In this document: positions 8,889-16,314 of the stretch, one piece after another
Layout: each line of letters opens with the position of its first letter
Position numbering within the stretch: the first letter of the stretch is position 1
NCBI RefSeq assembly: GCF_003710825.1
Contig: NZ_RHHQ01000007.1
Location: 423,903-487,902 of the forward strand
Source of the DNA: Brevibacillus fluminis
Lineage (GTDB): Bacteria; Bacillota; Bacilli; Brevibacillales; Brevibacillaceae
DNA length: 64,000 bases
Direction of reading: 5' to 3'
Notes under the pieces: model-generated
Told to the model about the DNA's origin: nothing
Database searches by the model: none
Seen by the model: the letters and a program-made list of their open reading frames with translations, nothing else
Made by a program: the position numbers and the translations under genes

Positions 8889-9767
8889 ATGGAGAAGAAA
8901 CTAGCCTTTTTAGGGCCGCGTGGAACGTTCAGCGAGGAAGCGGCGCGCTCACTGCCCATTCCAGGACAGATCGACTATCTTCCGCAGCCAACGATCATCG
9001 ACGTGCTGGAAGCGGTTTGGAATGACAAAGCGGAGCTCGGCATTGTGCCGATGGAGAATTCCATTGAAGGAACAGTCAATTCCACCATGGATTGGCTGAT
9101 TCATCAGGTGGATCTGCCGATTTTAGCCGAGCTGGCGCTGCCGATTTCCCAGCACCTGGTAGTGGCAAAAAGAGAAGAACCCCTGCCATTTGAAAAAATC
9201 ACTAAAATTTTGTCGCATCCCCATGCGATTCCACAATGCCACAAGTTCATCAAGGAGTTTTTGCCGCATGCTGCGCTTGAGACGGTCAGCAGCACGGCGA
9301 AGGCTGCGCAGATCGTTAGTGAGCATCCGGAGGAGACATGGGCTGCGATCGGCACCAAGCTGACACCAGAAATTTACCCGCTGCAATTCGCGCGTCAAAA
9401 CATCGAGGATTTTCCGAATAACTATACCCGCTTTGTGCTGGTTAGCAAGCAGCCAGTCGAGCTGCCGCCATCCGATAAGGAGAAGACGACGATTCTGATC
9501 ACACTACCGGAAGATTTCCCGGGCGCGCTGTATCAGGTGCTGGCGGCATTCGCATGGCGCAAGATCAATCTGTCGCGCATCGAATCTCGTCCAACCAAGC
9601 GGGGGCTCGGTAGCTATTATTTCATCATCGATATCGAACAGCGAATGGATGATGTGCTGCTGCCTGGCGCTTTCGCCGAGATCGAGGCGATCGGCTGCGA
9701 AATTCGTCAGCTGGGGACGTATCCATTGTTCACGTACCAGCATAAAAGCGAGCATCAAACGGTCTAG
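8889..9767 (+). CDS. pheA: Prephenate dehydratase
   Basis: The 292-aa enzyme makes phenylpyruvate from prephenate. The catalytic PDT domain (about 5-185) has GPRGTFSEEA and the NNYTRF motif; the C-terminal ACT domain carries the phenylalanine-binding ESRPTKRGLGSYYFIIDIE segment. It is a stand-alone dehydratase without chorismate mutase, as in B. subtilis. It is last in the pheB-hom-thrC-thrB-pheA operon, 20 bases after thrB, and ends at a strong terminator. Confidence 0.97.
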   Translation: MEKKLAFLGPRGTFSEEAARSLPIPGQIDYLPQPTIIDVLEAVWNDKAELGIVPMENSIEGTVNSTMDWLIHQVDLPILAELALPISQHLVVAKREEPLPFEKITKILSHPHAIPQCHKFIKEFLPHAALETVSSTAKAAQIVSEHPEETWAAIGTKLTPEIYPLQFARQNIEDFPNNYTRFVLVSKQPVELPPSDKEKTTILITLPEDFPGALYQVLAAFAWRKINLSRIESRPTKRGLGSYYFIIDIEQRMDDVLLPGAFAEIEAIGCEIRQLGTYPLFTYQHKSEHQTV

Positions 9768-9780
9768 TGAAAAACATGAA

Positions 9781-9815
9781 ACGGCAACCATCTCAGTGAT
9801 GGCTGCCGTTTTTTT
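9781..9815 (+). terminator. Rho-independent terminator after pheA
   Basis: ACGGCA-CCATC pairs with GATGG-TGCCGT and is followed by seven Ts. Confidence 0.92.
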
Positions 9816-9896
9816 GCGCTTCGTTCGCAAAGCATAACGCACTTGCTTGTGAAACGCGCTTTAGGGAAAAGTAAGGGGGGGAAGGGGGAGGAGAAA

Positions 9897-11876
9897 ATGG
9901 CGGAAAAAACCAAACGCGGACCCGGCTTCAAGGACGCGAGCGAGCATGCGCATGAAGTTTTCGCCTCTGCTCCTGAAATGCATCGGGTAAAAGGAGCGTT
10001 CCAGTTTAAGCGATCGCCTTTTCCTTGGGCAAAAGCGATCGGTTCGGGACTAAGCTCCGGATTACCGATTTTGTTCGGCGTGCTGCTTGGACATCTCGAT
10101 TTTGGGCTGATGGCCAGCATGGGAGGCTTTTCTTATCTATATGGGGTAAACGAGCCTTATCGCAGACGCGCAAAAAAAGTCTTGCTCGTGCTCTTGTTTC
10201 TCGCGCTTTCCCTCGGAATCGGCTCCATGAGCGCAAGCAATCGGTGGGTTACCGTTCTCGCATTGGGCCTTGTCGGCGGGATTGCCTTTTATTGCAGCGG
10301 TGCTTTGCAGATCGCACCACCTGGCGGATTTTTCTTTGTGCTCGCTTGTGCGGCGGGAACAGGGTTGCCGTATGACCCCGCTGCAATCCCGATGCGCATG
10401 CTGCTCATTGGATTGGGCGGCTTGCTAGCCTGGCTTATTTCCATGGCGGGATGGCTGTATCGACCTCATGGACCGGAAACGAGAAAAGTCACGGATGTAT
10501 ACATACAGCTTGCTTCCGTGCTGGAAACGGCGGGAACGCAGCGATTCGAGCTGGCGCTGCACCAAGCGGCTGTTGCGCTGCGCGCTGCTAGGGTAGCTGT
10601 TCAGCCAAGCAGGACAGTTCGTGGGCAACAAGAGCCTCAACTGGCCCGCAATGCCATATTCATGAAAAAAGCGGAAGAGCTCTTCCTTACAGTCATTCAG
10701 GTCGCCAATGAGGGTAAGCAAGAAGGAGCGAAACGGCTCGCAGCAATCATGCGCAATCTTGCCCAATTAATCGCTACCCCTCATGCCGTCATTTACCCTA
10801 CGATTGCGATCGTCGAGCAACATGGCACCACCACTGCGGAACGGACGCTTTACCGTCAGCTGAAAGATGTCATTGCAATAGCGACGGGGACGAGATTGCA
10901 GATGGAGGCGCTGCAGCCATTAACCATCCGCCCAAGCCTATGGGAAAGGCTTGGTGCGGCTTTTGACCGCAAATCGCTCGTCTTGCCGATGGCGGTAAGA
11001 ATCGGTGTGATACTCATGCTCGCGACAGGAATCGCCTATTCATTGGGTATCCACCGGCCTTATTGGGTTCCGCTCACTTGTGCCGCGGTTATGGTGGGAA
11101 CAAGTGGAATGGCTGCCGTCCAACGGGCGCTTCAGCGTTTCGCTGGGACCGTGGTTGGCATGCTGCTTGGCAATCTGTTTTTAAGTATGAGCCCACATGG
11201 AATTACGCTTGCGGCTGTAGTCATGGTGCTGCAATTCATCGTGGAGCTGGTGATCGGGCGAAACTACGGTTTTGCCGTGCTGTTCATTACGCCGATTGCG
11301 TTAATTATGGCGGAGGCGGGCCATCCCGAGTATTCTCATGCGTACTATGTGACAGCAAGGCTCACGGATGTTTTTATCGGTTGCCTGCTCGGTCTTGTTG
11401 GAACAATGCTGCTTGGAAAACGGGCAGCTTCTTTACGGCTCCCCGCAGTCATCTGCAATACGCTGCTGCGCGAAGAAGAGCTTTTGCAGAGTATGCTTGC
11501 TGGCAAAACTAGCGAGCACGAACGTCAGCAATTGCAGACTGCCTTAATCAACACACGGATCGTTTATGACACCTCACTCAATGAAGTTTCCCGAAGCCGC
11601 ACGAGCGTGGAGGCGATCTGGCCTGCGGTGTCTTCCGTCCAGCAGCTCGGCTACACGCTGCTCGGCTTGTCGGGAAAGGAGCAAGCGAGTATTTCCCAAG
11701 AGGAAAAGCGAATGCTACAGCACGCGTTTTATGAGCTTGCGCTGGCATTTGAGCACAGGCGCGCACCTGAGCCGTTACATTGGCCCGAATTGGTCGCCTA
11801 TCCCGAGGTGAAGCAAGCATTGATGACGATCTGGGAACGACTGCATGTGGTGCAAGGTATCAGGCAAAAGAGCTGA
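9897..11876 (+). CDS. FUSC-family (aromatic acid exporter-like) membrane protein
   Basis: From ATG 9897 (GGGGGAGGAGAAA just upstream) the product has 659 aa; an ORF from 9843 would add an unlikely Gly/Lys leader. It has two blocks of about five or six hydrophobic segments (roughly residues 40-190 and 370-525) separated and followed by soluble, partly helical regions. This two-block layout is that of FUSC/YccS/AaeB-type proteins, some of which export aromatic acids. Substrate unknown. It lies right after the phenylalanine operon but behind a terminator. Convergent with leuA, 19 bases apart. Confidence 0.8.
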   Translation: MAEKTKRGPGFKDASEHAHEVFASAPEMHRVKGAFQFKRSPFPWAKAIGSGLSSGLPILFGVLLGHLDFGLMASMGGFSYLYGVNEPYRRRAKKVLLVLLFLALSLGIGSMSASNRWVTVLALGLVGGIAFYCSGALQIAPPGGFFFVLACAAGTGLPYDPAAIPMRMLLIGLGGLLAWLISMAGWLYRPHGPETRKVTDVYIQLASVLETAGTQRFELALHQAAVALRAARVAVQPSRTVRGQQEPQLARNAIFMKKAEELFLTVIQVANEGKQEGAKRLAAIMRNLAQLIATPHAVIYPTIAIVEQHGTTTAERTLYRQLKDVIAIATGTRLQMEALQPLTIRPSLWERLGAAFDRKSLVLPMAVRIGVILMLATGIAYSLGIHRPYWVPLTCAAVMVGTSGMAAVQRALQRFAGTVVGMLLGNLFLSMSPHGITLAAVVMVLQFIVELVIGRNYGFAVLFITPIALIMAEAGHPEYSHAYYVTARLTDVFIGCLLGLVGTMLLGKRAASLRLPAVICNTLLREEELLQSMLAGKTSEHERQQLQTALINTRIVYDTSLNEVSRSRTSVEAIWPAVSSVQQLGYTLLGLSGKEQASISQEEKRMLQHAFYELALAFEHRRAPEPLHWPELVAYPEVKQALMTIWERLHVVQGIRQKS

Positions 11877-11895
11877 ATCGTATATTTTATTGAGA

Positions 11896-13089
11896 TCAGG
11901 AAGCGGAATTCTCCTGAATGGGGATCACCTGCTCGACAATCGCGCGCAATTGCTCGTCATTGATTACTTTTTCGTGATCAGCGGCTTGTTTAAAGCCTAT
12001 ATACACCTCTTGCAGCTCCAGCTCCGTCAAAGCGATGCCCAACTGAGCGCAGCGATGCTTGATGGCGTGGCGTCCGGAATGTTTGCCCAGCACGATCATC
12101 TCGCGTGGAATGCCCAACTGCTCGGGATTCATGATCTCGTAGGTGCTGCGATGCTTCAGCAAGCCGTCCTGATGAATGCCGGATTCGTGCTGGAACGCAT
12201 TGCGTCCAACGATCGGCTTGTTGTAGGCGATTGGGAAATGCATGGCGGCACTGACCATCTGGGAGACAGGATAAATTTCTTCCGGTCGGATGTTGGTGCC
12301 AAAGCCAAGCGCTTCTTTACGTGTATAAAGCGCCATAACCAGCTCTTCCAGGGAGCAATTGCCGGTTCTCTCACCGACGCCGTTCACGGTCACTTCCACC
12401 TGCGAAGCGCCACCCTGAATCGCGGCGATGCTGTTGGCGACGGCCAAGCCGAGGTCATTGTGGCAATGGGCGCTGAATTCCACTTTGTCGCCGCCGCGCG
12501 CTTCTTTACGTACACGGCGGAACATATTTCCATACTCATCCGGAAGTGCATAGCCTACCGTATCGGGCAAGTTGATGATCGTAGCGCCTTCACCGATCGC
12601 CACCTCGACCATTTCGACCAGAAAGTCATGATTGGAGCGCGTGGCATCCATGCAGGTGAATTCGATCCGATCAACAAATTGCTTGGCGTAAGCGACCATT
12701 TCGCGGGCTACTTCCAAAACCTCGGCGCGGCTTTTGCGCAATTGATGCTCCAGGTGAATGTCTGAAGAGGAGAGGAAGAGGTGAAGCCGTCGTTTGCCAG
12801 CATCATGCGTCGCTTTGACAGCGGCCTCGATATCTTCCTTGACGGCACGGGCGAATCCGCAAATTTCCACTTGCTGAAAGCGGCGGGAGATTTCCTGTAC
12901 GGCGGCGAATTCACCTGGACTCGAAATCGGGAAGCCCGGTTCGATCACATCCACACCCATGCGGACCAGTTTTTCGGCGATCGCCATCTTCTGGTCGTGC
13001 GTCAGCGTCGCGCCGGGAGCTTGTTCGCCGTCCCGCAGCGTCGTGTCAAAAATCGAAATGGTTCGTGCAGCTGTATTTGTATTCATCAT
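11896..13089 (-). CDS. leuA: 2-isopropylmalate synthase, short form lacking the regulatory domain
   Basis: The 397-aa product has the HMGL-like TIM barrel with [16 protein letters not shown], the [11 protein letters not shown] motif, [13 protein letters not shown] metal ligands and the [11 protein letters not shown] and GKHSGRHA segments of LeuA. It would condense acetyl-CoA with 2-oxoisovalerate in leucine synthesis. B. subtilis LeuA has about 518 aa; this protein stops just after the linker subdomain, so the C-terminal leucine-binding domain is absent. Two leucine T-boxes upstream support a leucine role. I start it at ATG 13089 (AGAGGA upstream); the longer frame runs into leader RNA. A citramalate or homocitrate synthase role is less likely but possible. 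Confidence 0.85.
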   Translation of the reverse strand: MMNTNTAARTISIFDTTLRDGEQAPGATLTHDQKMAIAEKLVRMGVDVIEPGFPISSPGEFAAVQEISRRFQQVEICGFARAVKEDIEAAVKATHDAGKRRLHLFLSSSDIHLEHQLRKSRAEVLEVAREMVAYAKQFVDRIEFTCMDATRSNHDFLVEMVEVAIGEGATIINLPDTVGYALPDEYGNMFRRVRKEARGGDKVEFSAHCHNDLGLAVANSIAAIQGGASQVEVTVNGVGERTGNCSLEELVMALYTRKEALGFGTNIRPEEIYPVSQMVSAAMHFPIAYNKPIVGRNAFQHESGIHQDGLLKHRSTYEIMNPEQLGIPREMIVLGKHSGRHAIKHRCAQLGIALTELELQEVYIGFKQAADHEKVINDEQLRAIVEQVIPIQENSAS

Positions 13090-13149
13090 GGATATCCAAT
13101 CCTCTCTGTTATCAAAATTAGTTTTCGTTACGCTCCCATGCATCCCGGG

Positions 13150-13236
13150 ATTAGAAAACCTGGCTACGCCATGCTTTTTGGCGGAGCCGCGGTTGCACTT
13201 ATACTGGATAAGAATTTTATAAATTCTTATCTGTAT
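13150..13236 (-). repeat. Dispersed structured repeat, copy 1 (full)
   Basis: On the minus strand it runs from ATACAGATAAGAATTTATAA to GCCAGGTTTTCTAAT. It has an AT-rich hairpin (GATAAGAATTT/AAATTCTTATC) and a GC-rich hairpin (GGCT-CGCCA/TGGCG-AGCC) separated by about 17 bases containing AGTGCAACCGC. It starts exactly at the U-tract of the proximal T-box terminator and lies between that leader and leuA. Near-identical to copy 3. Confidence 0.9.
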
Positions 13237-13550
13237 AAAAAACAGACCCGTCGTCTCTAGTAAAAGAGACGACGGGTCTTCACCATCGCGGTACCACTCT
13301 TCTTGGCTTCGAAAAGCCCAGCTCATGCAAGCCCGGACGCTGTGCGCATCAGCATCGCGGTTTTGCACCTGATAACGGAGGTCAGCCGGATAGACTTATC
13401 CATGAGCGATTGCTCAAGTTTCGGTCCATCTGCTCCCAGACGAGTTCAAGCCTGCCATCGACTGCGTCGCACCAACCCGCAGCTCTCTGACACGATGGTC
13501 ATGGCCTTACTACTTCTGTTCGTTGCATTTCTTCGGTTTGTAACGTTATG
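13236..13550 (-). ncRNA. T-box leader 2 (proximal), leucine specifier, upstream of leuA
   Basis: On the minus strand: AGTAGTA motif near 13510, the stem I distal motif AGAGAGCTGCGGGTTGGTGC, then GAACTC with the CTC (Leu) specifier at 13442-13444, and the T-box AAGAGTGGTACCGCG at 13289-13303. The terminator is AGACCCGTCGTCTCT (13265-13279) pairing with its complement (13244-13258), followed by six Ts. Uncharged tRNA-Leu should favour the antiterminator and allow leuA expression. It is the second of two tandem leaders. Confidence 0.92.
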
Positions 13551-13567
13551 TGCGGCTTTTTTTACAA

Positions 13568-13885
13568 CAATAAAAAGCCTGCCATCTCTTTTGGAAAGAG
13601 ACGACAGACTTGGCTATCGCGGTACCACTCTTCTTGGTTCCTGTCTTTTGCAGCAGAGAACCCTCTTATGCAGCATTAGCAAATTGTCCGGACAATTTGC
13701 TTTGCTGCGCCTCGTTACGGGGGCCAACCGTCACCCTGTACGCCATGTCTTGAGACATGTCTCCAACGTGCCGCTCGCAGGCGAGTTCCGAAACACCATC
13801 GACTGCGTTGCACCAACCCGCAGCTCTCTAAACCCGGTGATTACCGTACTACTCCTGTTCATTGCGTTTCCTCATTCTGGATTTG
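13568..13885 (-). ncRNA. T-box leader 1 (distal), leucine specifier
   Basis: On the minus strand: GGAGTAGTACGG near 13855, stem I motif AGAGAGCTGCGGGTTGGTGC, GGAACTCGCC with CTC (Leu) specifier at 13783-13785, and the T-box AAGAGTGGTACCGCG at 13619-13633. The terminator GTCTGTCGTCTCTTT / AAAGAGATGGCAGGC with a TTTTTA tail lies near 13570-13608. It is highly similar to leader 2, so the pair looks like a duplication. Confidence 0.92.
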
Positions 13886-13891
13886 TTGAAC

Positions 13892-13920
13892 ATTATATCG
13901 ACACAGCATGGTGTTGTCAA
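13892..13920 (-). promoter_or_regulatory. Consensus SigA promoter for the leuA T-box transcript
   Basis: TTGACA (13920-13915) and TATAAT (13897-13892) are separated by 17 bp: a perfect consensus on the minus strand. Confidence 0.92.
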
Positions 13921-14019
13921 CCATGCAAAGATGGGCTGATCGATAAGGGCGCACGGTGAGCAAAACACCTATGGGTGCATACCATGGTAAGGACTTGAGA
14001 GAGGGAGGAGAATCATTTC

Positions 14020-15180
14020 GTGAAAATTCATATCGTACAAAAGGGTGACACGATGTGGAAAATCGCACGAAGATACGGCGTCGATTTCAAAGAATTGCTC
14101 CGTGCGAATAGCCAACTAAAAAACCCTGACCTGATTTATCCAGGGATGAAGATCAAAGTTCCTTCTGGTAGAGTACCTGCAAGGCCGCACCATCATTCGG
14201 ACAGCGGGATGGGAATAAAGGAAAGGCCGCATAAAGAAGCTCCGATCAAAGAGGCTCCGATCAAAGAGGCTCCGATCATCCCGCCACCTGTGAAAGAAGA
14301 AGAAGTACCGCCCAGCGTGGAAACAAGACCATATGAATCTCCCGAGCAGCCGGCACCACCACCACCGCCACCACCACCACCACAAATTCAGCAAGTGCCA
14401 ACACCGCCAGCGCCCATTCCAACTCCACCACCAGCTCCAGTCGTGCCGCCTCCTGCTCCGCAAATAAAGGTAGCGCCAACGCCCGCGCCGCCAGTAATAC
14501 CGCAACCGATACCACAGATGCCACAGATACGGCCATTTATCAAGCAGCAGCAGCCAATTATGCCGTACCCGCAGATGCCAAGTCCACAGATAAGTCCGTT
14601 CATGCAGCCGCGCCCGATGATGCCGCCGGTTACGATCATGCCGCTACCTCCAATGCCGATGCAGCCGCAACTGCCGTTTCCACAGCCGAACCTGCCGTTT
14701 CCGCAGCCGAACCTGCCGTTTCCACAGCCGAACCTGCCGTTTCCGCAACCACAATTGCCGATACCGCAAATGCAGCCGCGTCCGTATTGCCCGCCGTGTC
14801 ATGCGCAGCGCTATCACAAGCTGCCGATTCCGCAGGAACCGATTTGTCCGCCGGCGCTCATGCCTGAACGAAGAGAAGCCCCTTGGGAAATGGAAGACAG
14901 CTGTGAATCATCAGTACGCAGAATGCCGAGAAGCAGTGACGAAACGAGCGAAACGGTTTTGTATCATCACCATCATCATCGTGCCATACCCGAATCGTAT
15001 GACAACCCTTACATGCGCGGTTATACAGGCGGACACCCCTCGAGCAGTACGAACCGGTCGTATATGAACAGCTCAATGTATCCGGCACCGCAGCTGATGC
15101 CACCGATGCCTGGACATGAAGTCTGGCCAAGATGGGAAAAAGGGTTTGAAGAATCCTCTTCCCTGTACTGCACAGATTAA
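14020..15180 (+). CDS. LysM proline-rich spore-coat-type protein (SafA-like)
   Basis: The 386-aa product starts at GTG 14020 after GGGAGGAG. Residues 1-48 form a LysM domain (HIVQKGDTMWKIARRYGVDF to YPGMKIKVP). Then come three KEAPI repeats, a long Pro/Gln-rich region with four LPFPQPN units, a Cys-containing segment (RPYCPPCHAQRYHKLPIPQ) and a natural run of five His. An N-terminal LysM followed by low-complexity sequence is typical of SafA-type spore coat or cortex attachment proteins. The following CotS/YsxE-like gene supports a spore role. No signal peptide. Confidence 0.75.
   Translation: MKIHIVQKGDTMWKIARRYGVDFKELLRANSQLKNPDLIYPGMKIKVPSGRVPARPHHHSDSGMGIKERPHKEAPIKEAPIKEAPIIPPPVKEEEVPPSVETRPYESPEQPAPPPPPPPPPQIQQVPTPPAPIPTPPPAPVVPPPAPQIKVAPTPAPPVIPQPIPQMPQIRPFIKQQQPIMPYPQMPSPQISPFMQPRPMMPPVTIMPLPPMPMQPQLPFPQPNLPFPQPNLPFPQPNLPFPQPQLPIPQMQPRPYCPPCHAQRYHKLPIPQEPICPPALMPERREAPWEMEDSCESSVRRMPRSSDETSETVLYHHHHHRAIPESYDNPYMRGYTGGHPSSSTNRSYMNSSMYPAPQLMPPMPGHEVWPRWEKGFEESSSLYCTD
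14233..14277 (+). repeat. Three 15-bp coding repeats (KEAPI x3)
   Basis: AAAGAAGCTCCGATC and two near copies in tandem, in frame within the LysM gene. Confidence 0.9.
14671..14754 (+). repeat. Four 21-bp coding repeats (LPFPQPN x4)
   Basis: Units of 21 bp begin CTGCCGTTTCC and encode LPFPQPN; the fourth is divergent. This tract is prone to copy-number change. Confidence 0.92.
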
Positions 15181-15186
15181 CGCAAT

Positions 15187-16215
15187 ATGGCAACCATGGA
15201 CGAAGGACTGTTTCCTTCTCTTGAACAAGCATTTCGCTGTCACATACATGGGGTGAAACCGCGCAGAAATGTTTATTTTGTTAAAACAAACCGTGGATTG
15301 TGGGTGGTAAAAGGATATAGCGACCGTATCAAGGCTGAGTGGGTCACACAGCTTGCCCACCAGCTCAGAGAACGTGGATTCCATCAAACCGTCCAATATA
15401 TGAGTGACATCCAGGGACAAACCGTTTTTCCCTATAACGGGCAGTTTTACACGATCATGAAAGCGATAGAGGGCAGGGAAGCGAATAATTCTTCCCTGTA
15501 CGACGTGAAAAAATCGGCAACCGCACTGGCTCGCTTTCACTTGGCCGCGCAAGGCTTCCCGACGCCGCAGGGACTTACCTGTTACAGGCCGTCGATCATG
15601 GACAAGTGGGAGACACGCTTGCAGCAATTCGATCAGATTGTGGCAAAGTTGAAAAAGCGGGAACCGCAAAACCGCATCGAGCAAACCATCCAGTTGATGG
15701 TGAAGGAAGTGAAGCGGGACGCTGACCAGGTGATGGAGCAGATGTACAAAATTCCGTTATTTTCCGAAATGGAGCGAGCGATCGAGCTAGGGACGATGGC
15801 GCACCGCGACGTAGCGAGCCACAACTTTTTGATCGCCCCTACAGGTAACTGCTTCTTGATTGACTTGGACACCGTCGATAATGATATGCAGCTCGTGGAC
15901 CTCGTTCAGCTGATGGGACGAATGCTGCTCTTGCAAGAGTACAATTTCGATTCGTTCATGGAAGCAATCGACGCGTACCACAAAGTCAAGCCGCTGAGCG
16001 ACACGCAAATTTGGATGGTCTTCCAAATGCTGCGCTACCCGGATAATGTGCTGCGTGAGGTTACAGGTGTCTACTACAAACGGCCCGGGTATTCGGCACG
16101 TGGGGTTACCGAGCTGTTGCAGATGGAACGGAAGCTCAGGCATGCCAGACGCGCATTTCTCCAATCTGAACAGCGAATATTCCAGCGGATTGGCCCGTAT
16201 ACGTACGTTGGATAA
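15187..16215 (+). CDS. CotS/YsxE-family spore coat protein (kinase-like fold)
   Basis: This 342-aa protein has the aminoglycoside-phosphotransferase-like fold of CotS, CotI and YsxE: VKGY for the ATP lysine, MAHRDVASHNFLI as the catalytic loop (HRD...N) and FLIDLDTVDND as the DFG-like metal site. Because these residues remain, it may be an active small-molecule or protein kinase rather than a pseudokinase. It follows the LysM gene after six bases with no strong ribosome binding site, suggesting translational coupling. B. subtilis ysxE follows the LysM gene spoVID in a comparable arrangement. Confidence 0.82.
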   Translation: MATMDEGLFPSLEQAFRCHIHGVKPRRNVYFVKTNRGLWVVKGYSDRIKAEWVTQLAHQLRERGFHQTVQYMSDIQGQTVFPYNGQFYTIMKAIEGREANNSSLYDVKKSATALARFHLAAQGFPTPQGLTCYRPSIMDKWETRLQQFDQIVAKLKKREPQNRIEQTIQLMVKEVKRDADQVMEQMYKIPLFSEMERAIELGTMAHRDVASHNFLIAPTGNCFLIDLDTVDNDMQLVDLVQLMGRMLLLQEYNFDSFMEAIDAYHKVKPLSDTQIWMVFQMLRYPDNVLREVTGVYYKRPGYSARGVTELLQMERKLRHARRAFLQSEQRIFQRIGPYTYVG

Positions 16216-16227
16216 TCAAAAAACAAA

Positions 16228-16263
16228 AAAAGCTGATGATCGGAAGAGATCACCAGCTTTTTA
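16228..16263 (+). terminator. Terminator after the CotS-like gene
   Basis: AAAAGCTG-TGATC pairs with GATCA-CAGCTTTT; it is symmetrical enough to work from both sides. Confidence 0.85.
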
Positions 16264-16265
16264 AA

Positions 16266-16298
16266 GCGAGGGCGTCGTCAAAAAGGCGACACCCTCGT
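16266..16298 (-). terminator. Hairpin after the nucleotidase gene (minus strand)
   Basis: CGAGGG-GTCG pairs with CGAC-CCCTCG just beyond the nucleotidase stop; no long T-tract follows, so it may act with the adjacent hairpin at 16228-16263. Confidence 0.55.
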
Positions 16299-16314
16299 TT
16301 GCGTGAAGTGAAGC

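Noticed and set aside
13303..13959. A 218-codon open frame on the plus strand over the T-box region
   Set aside because: The sequence is fully explained by two T-box leaders and a promoter on the minus strand.
13960..14019. SigK- or SigE-type promoter before the LysM gene (GCATACCATGG)
   Set aside because: It only partly fits the CATA -10 elements and no convincing -35 was found.
14116..14505. A Trp- and Arg-rich open frame opposite the LysM gene
   Set aside because: It is the reverse reading of the proline-rich codons (CCA read as TGG).
14671..14754. Possible CRISPR-like array of short repeats
   Set aside because: The units are 21-bp in-frame coding repeats without spacers.
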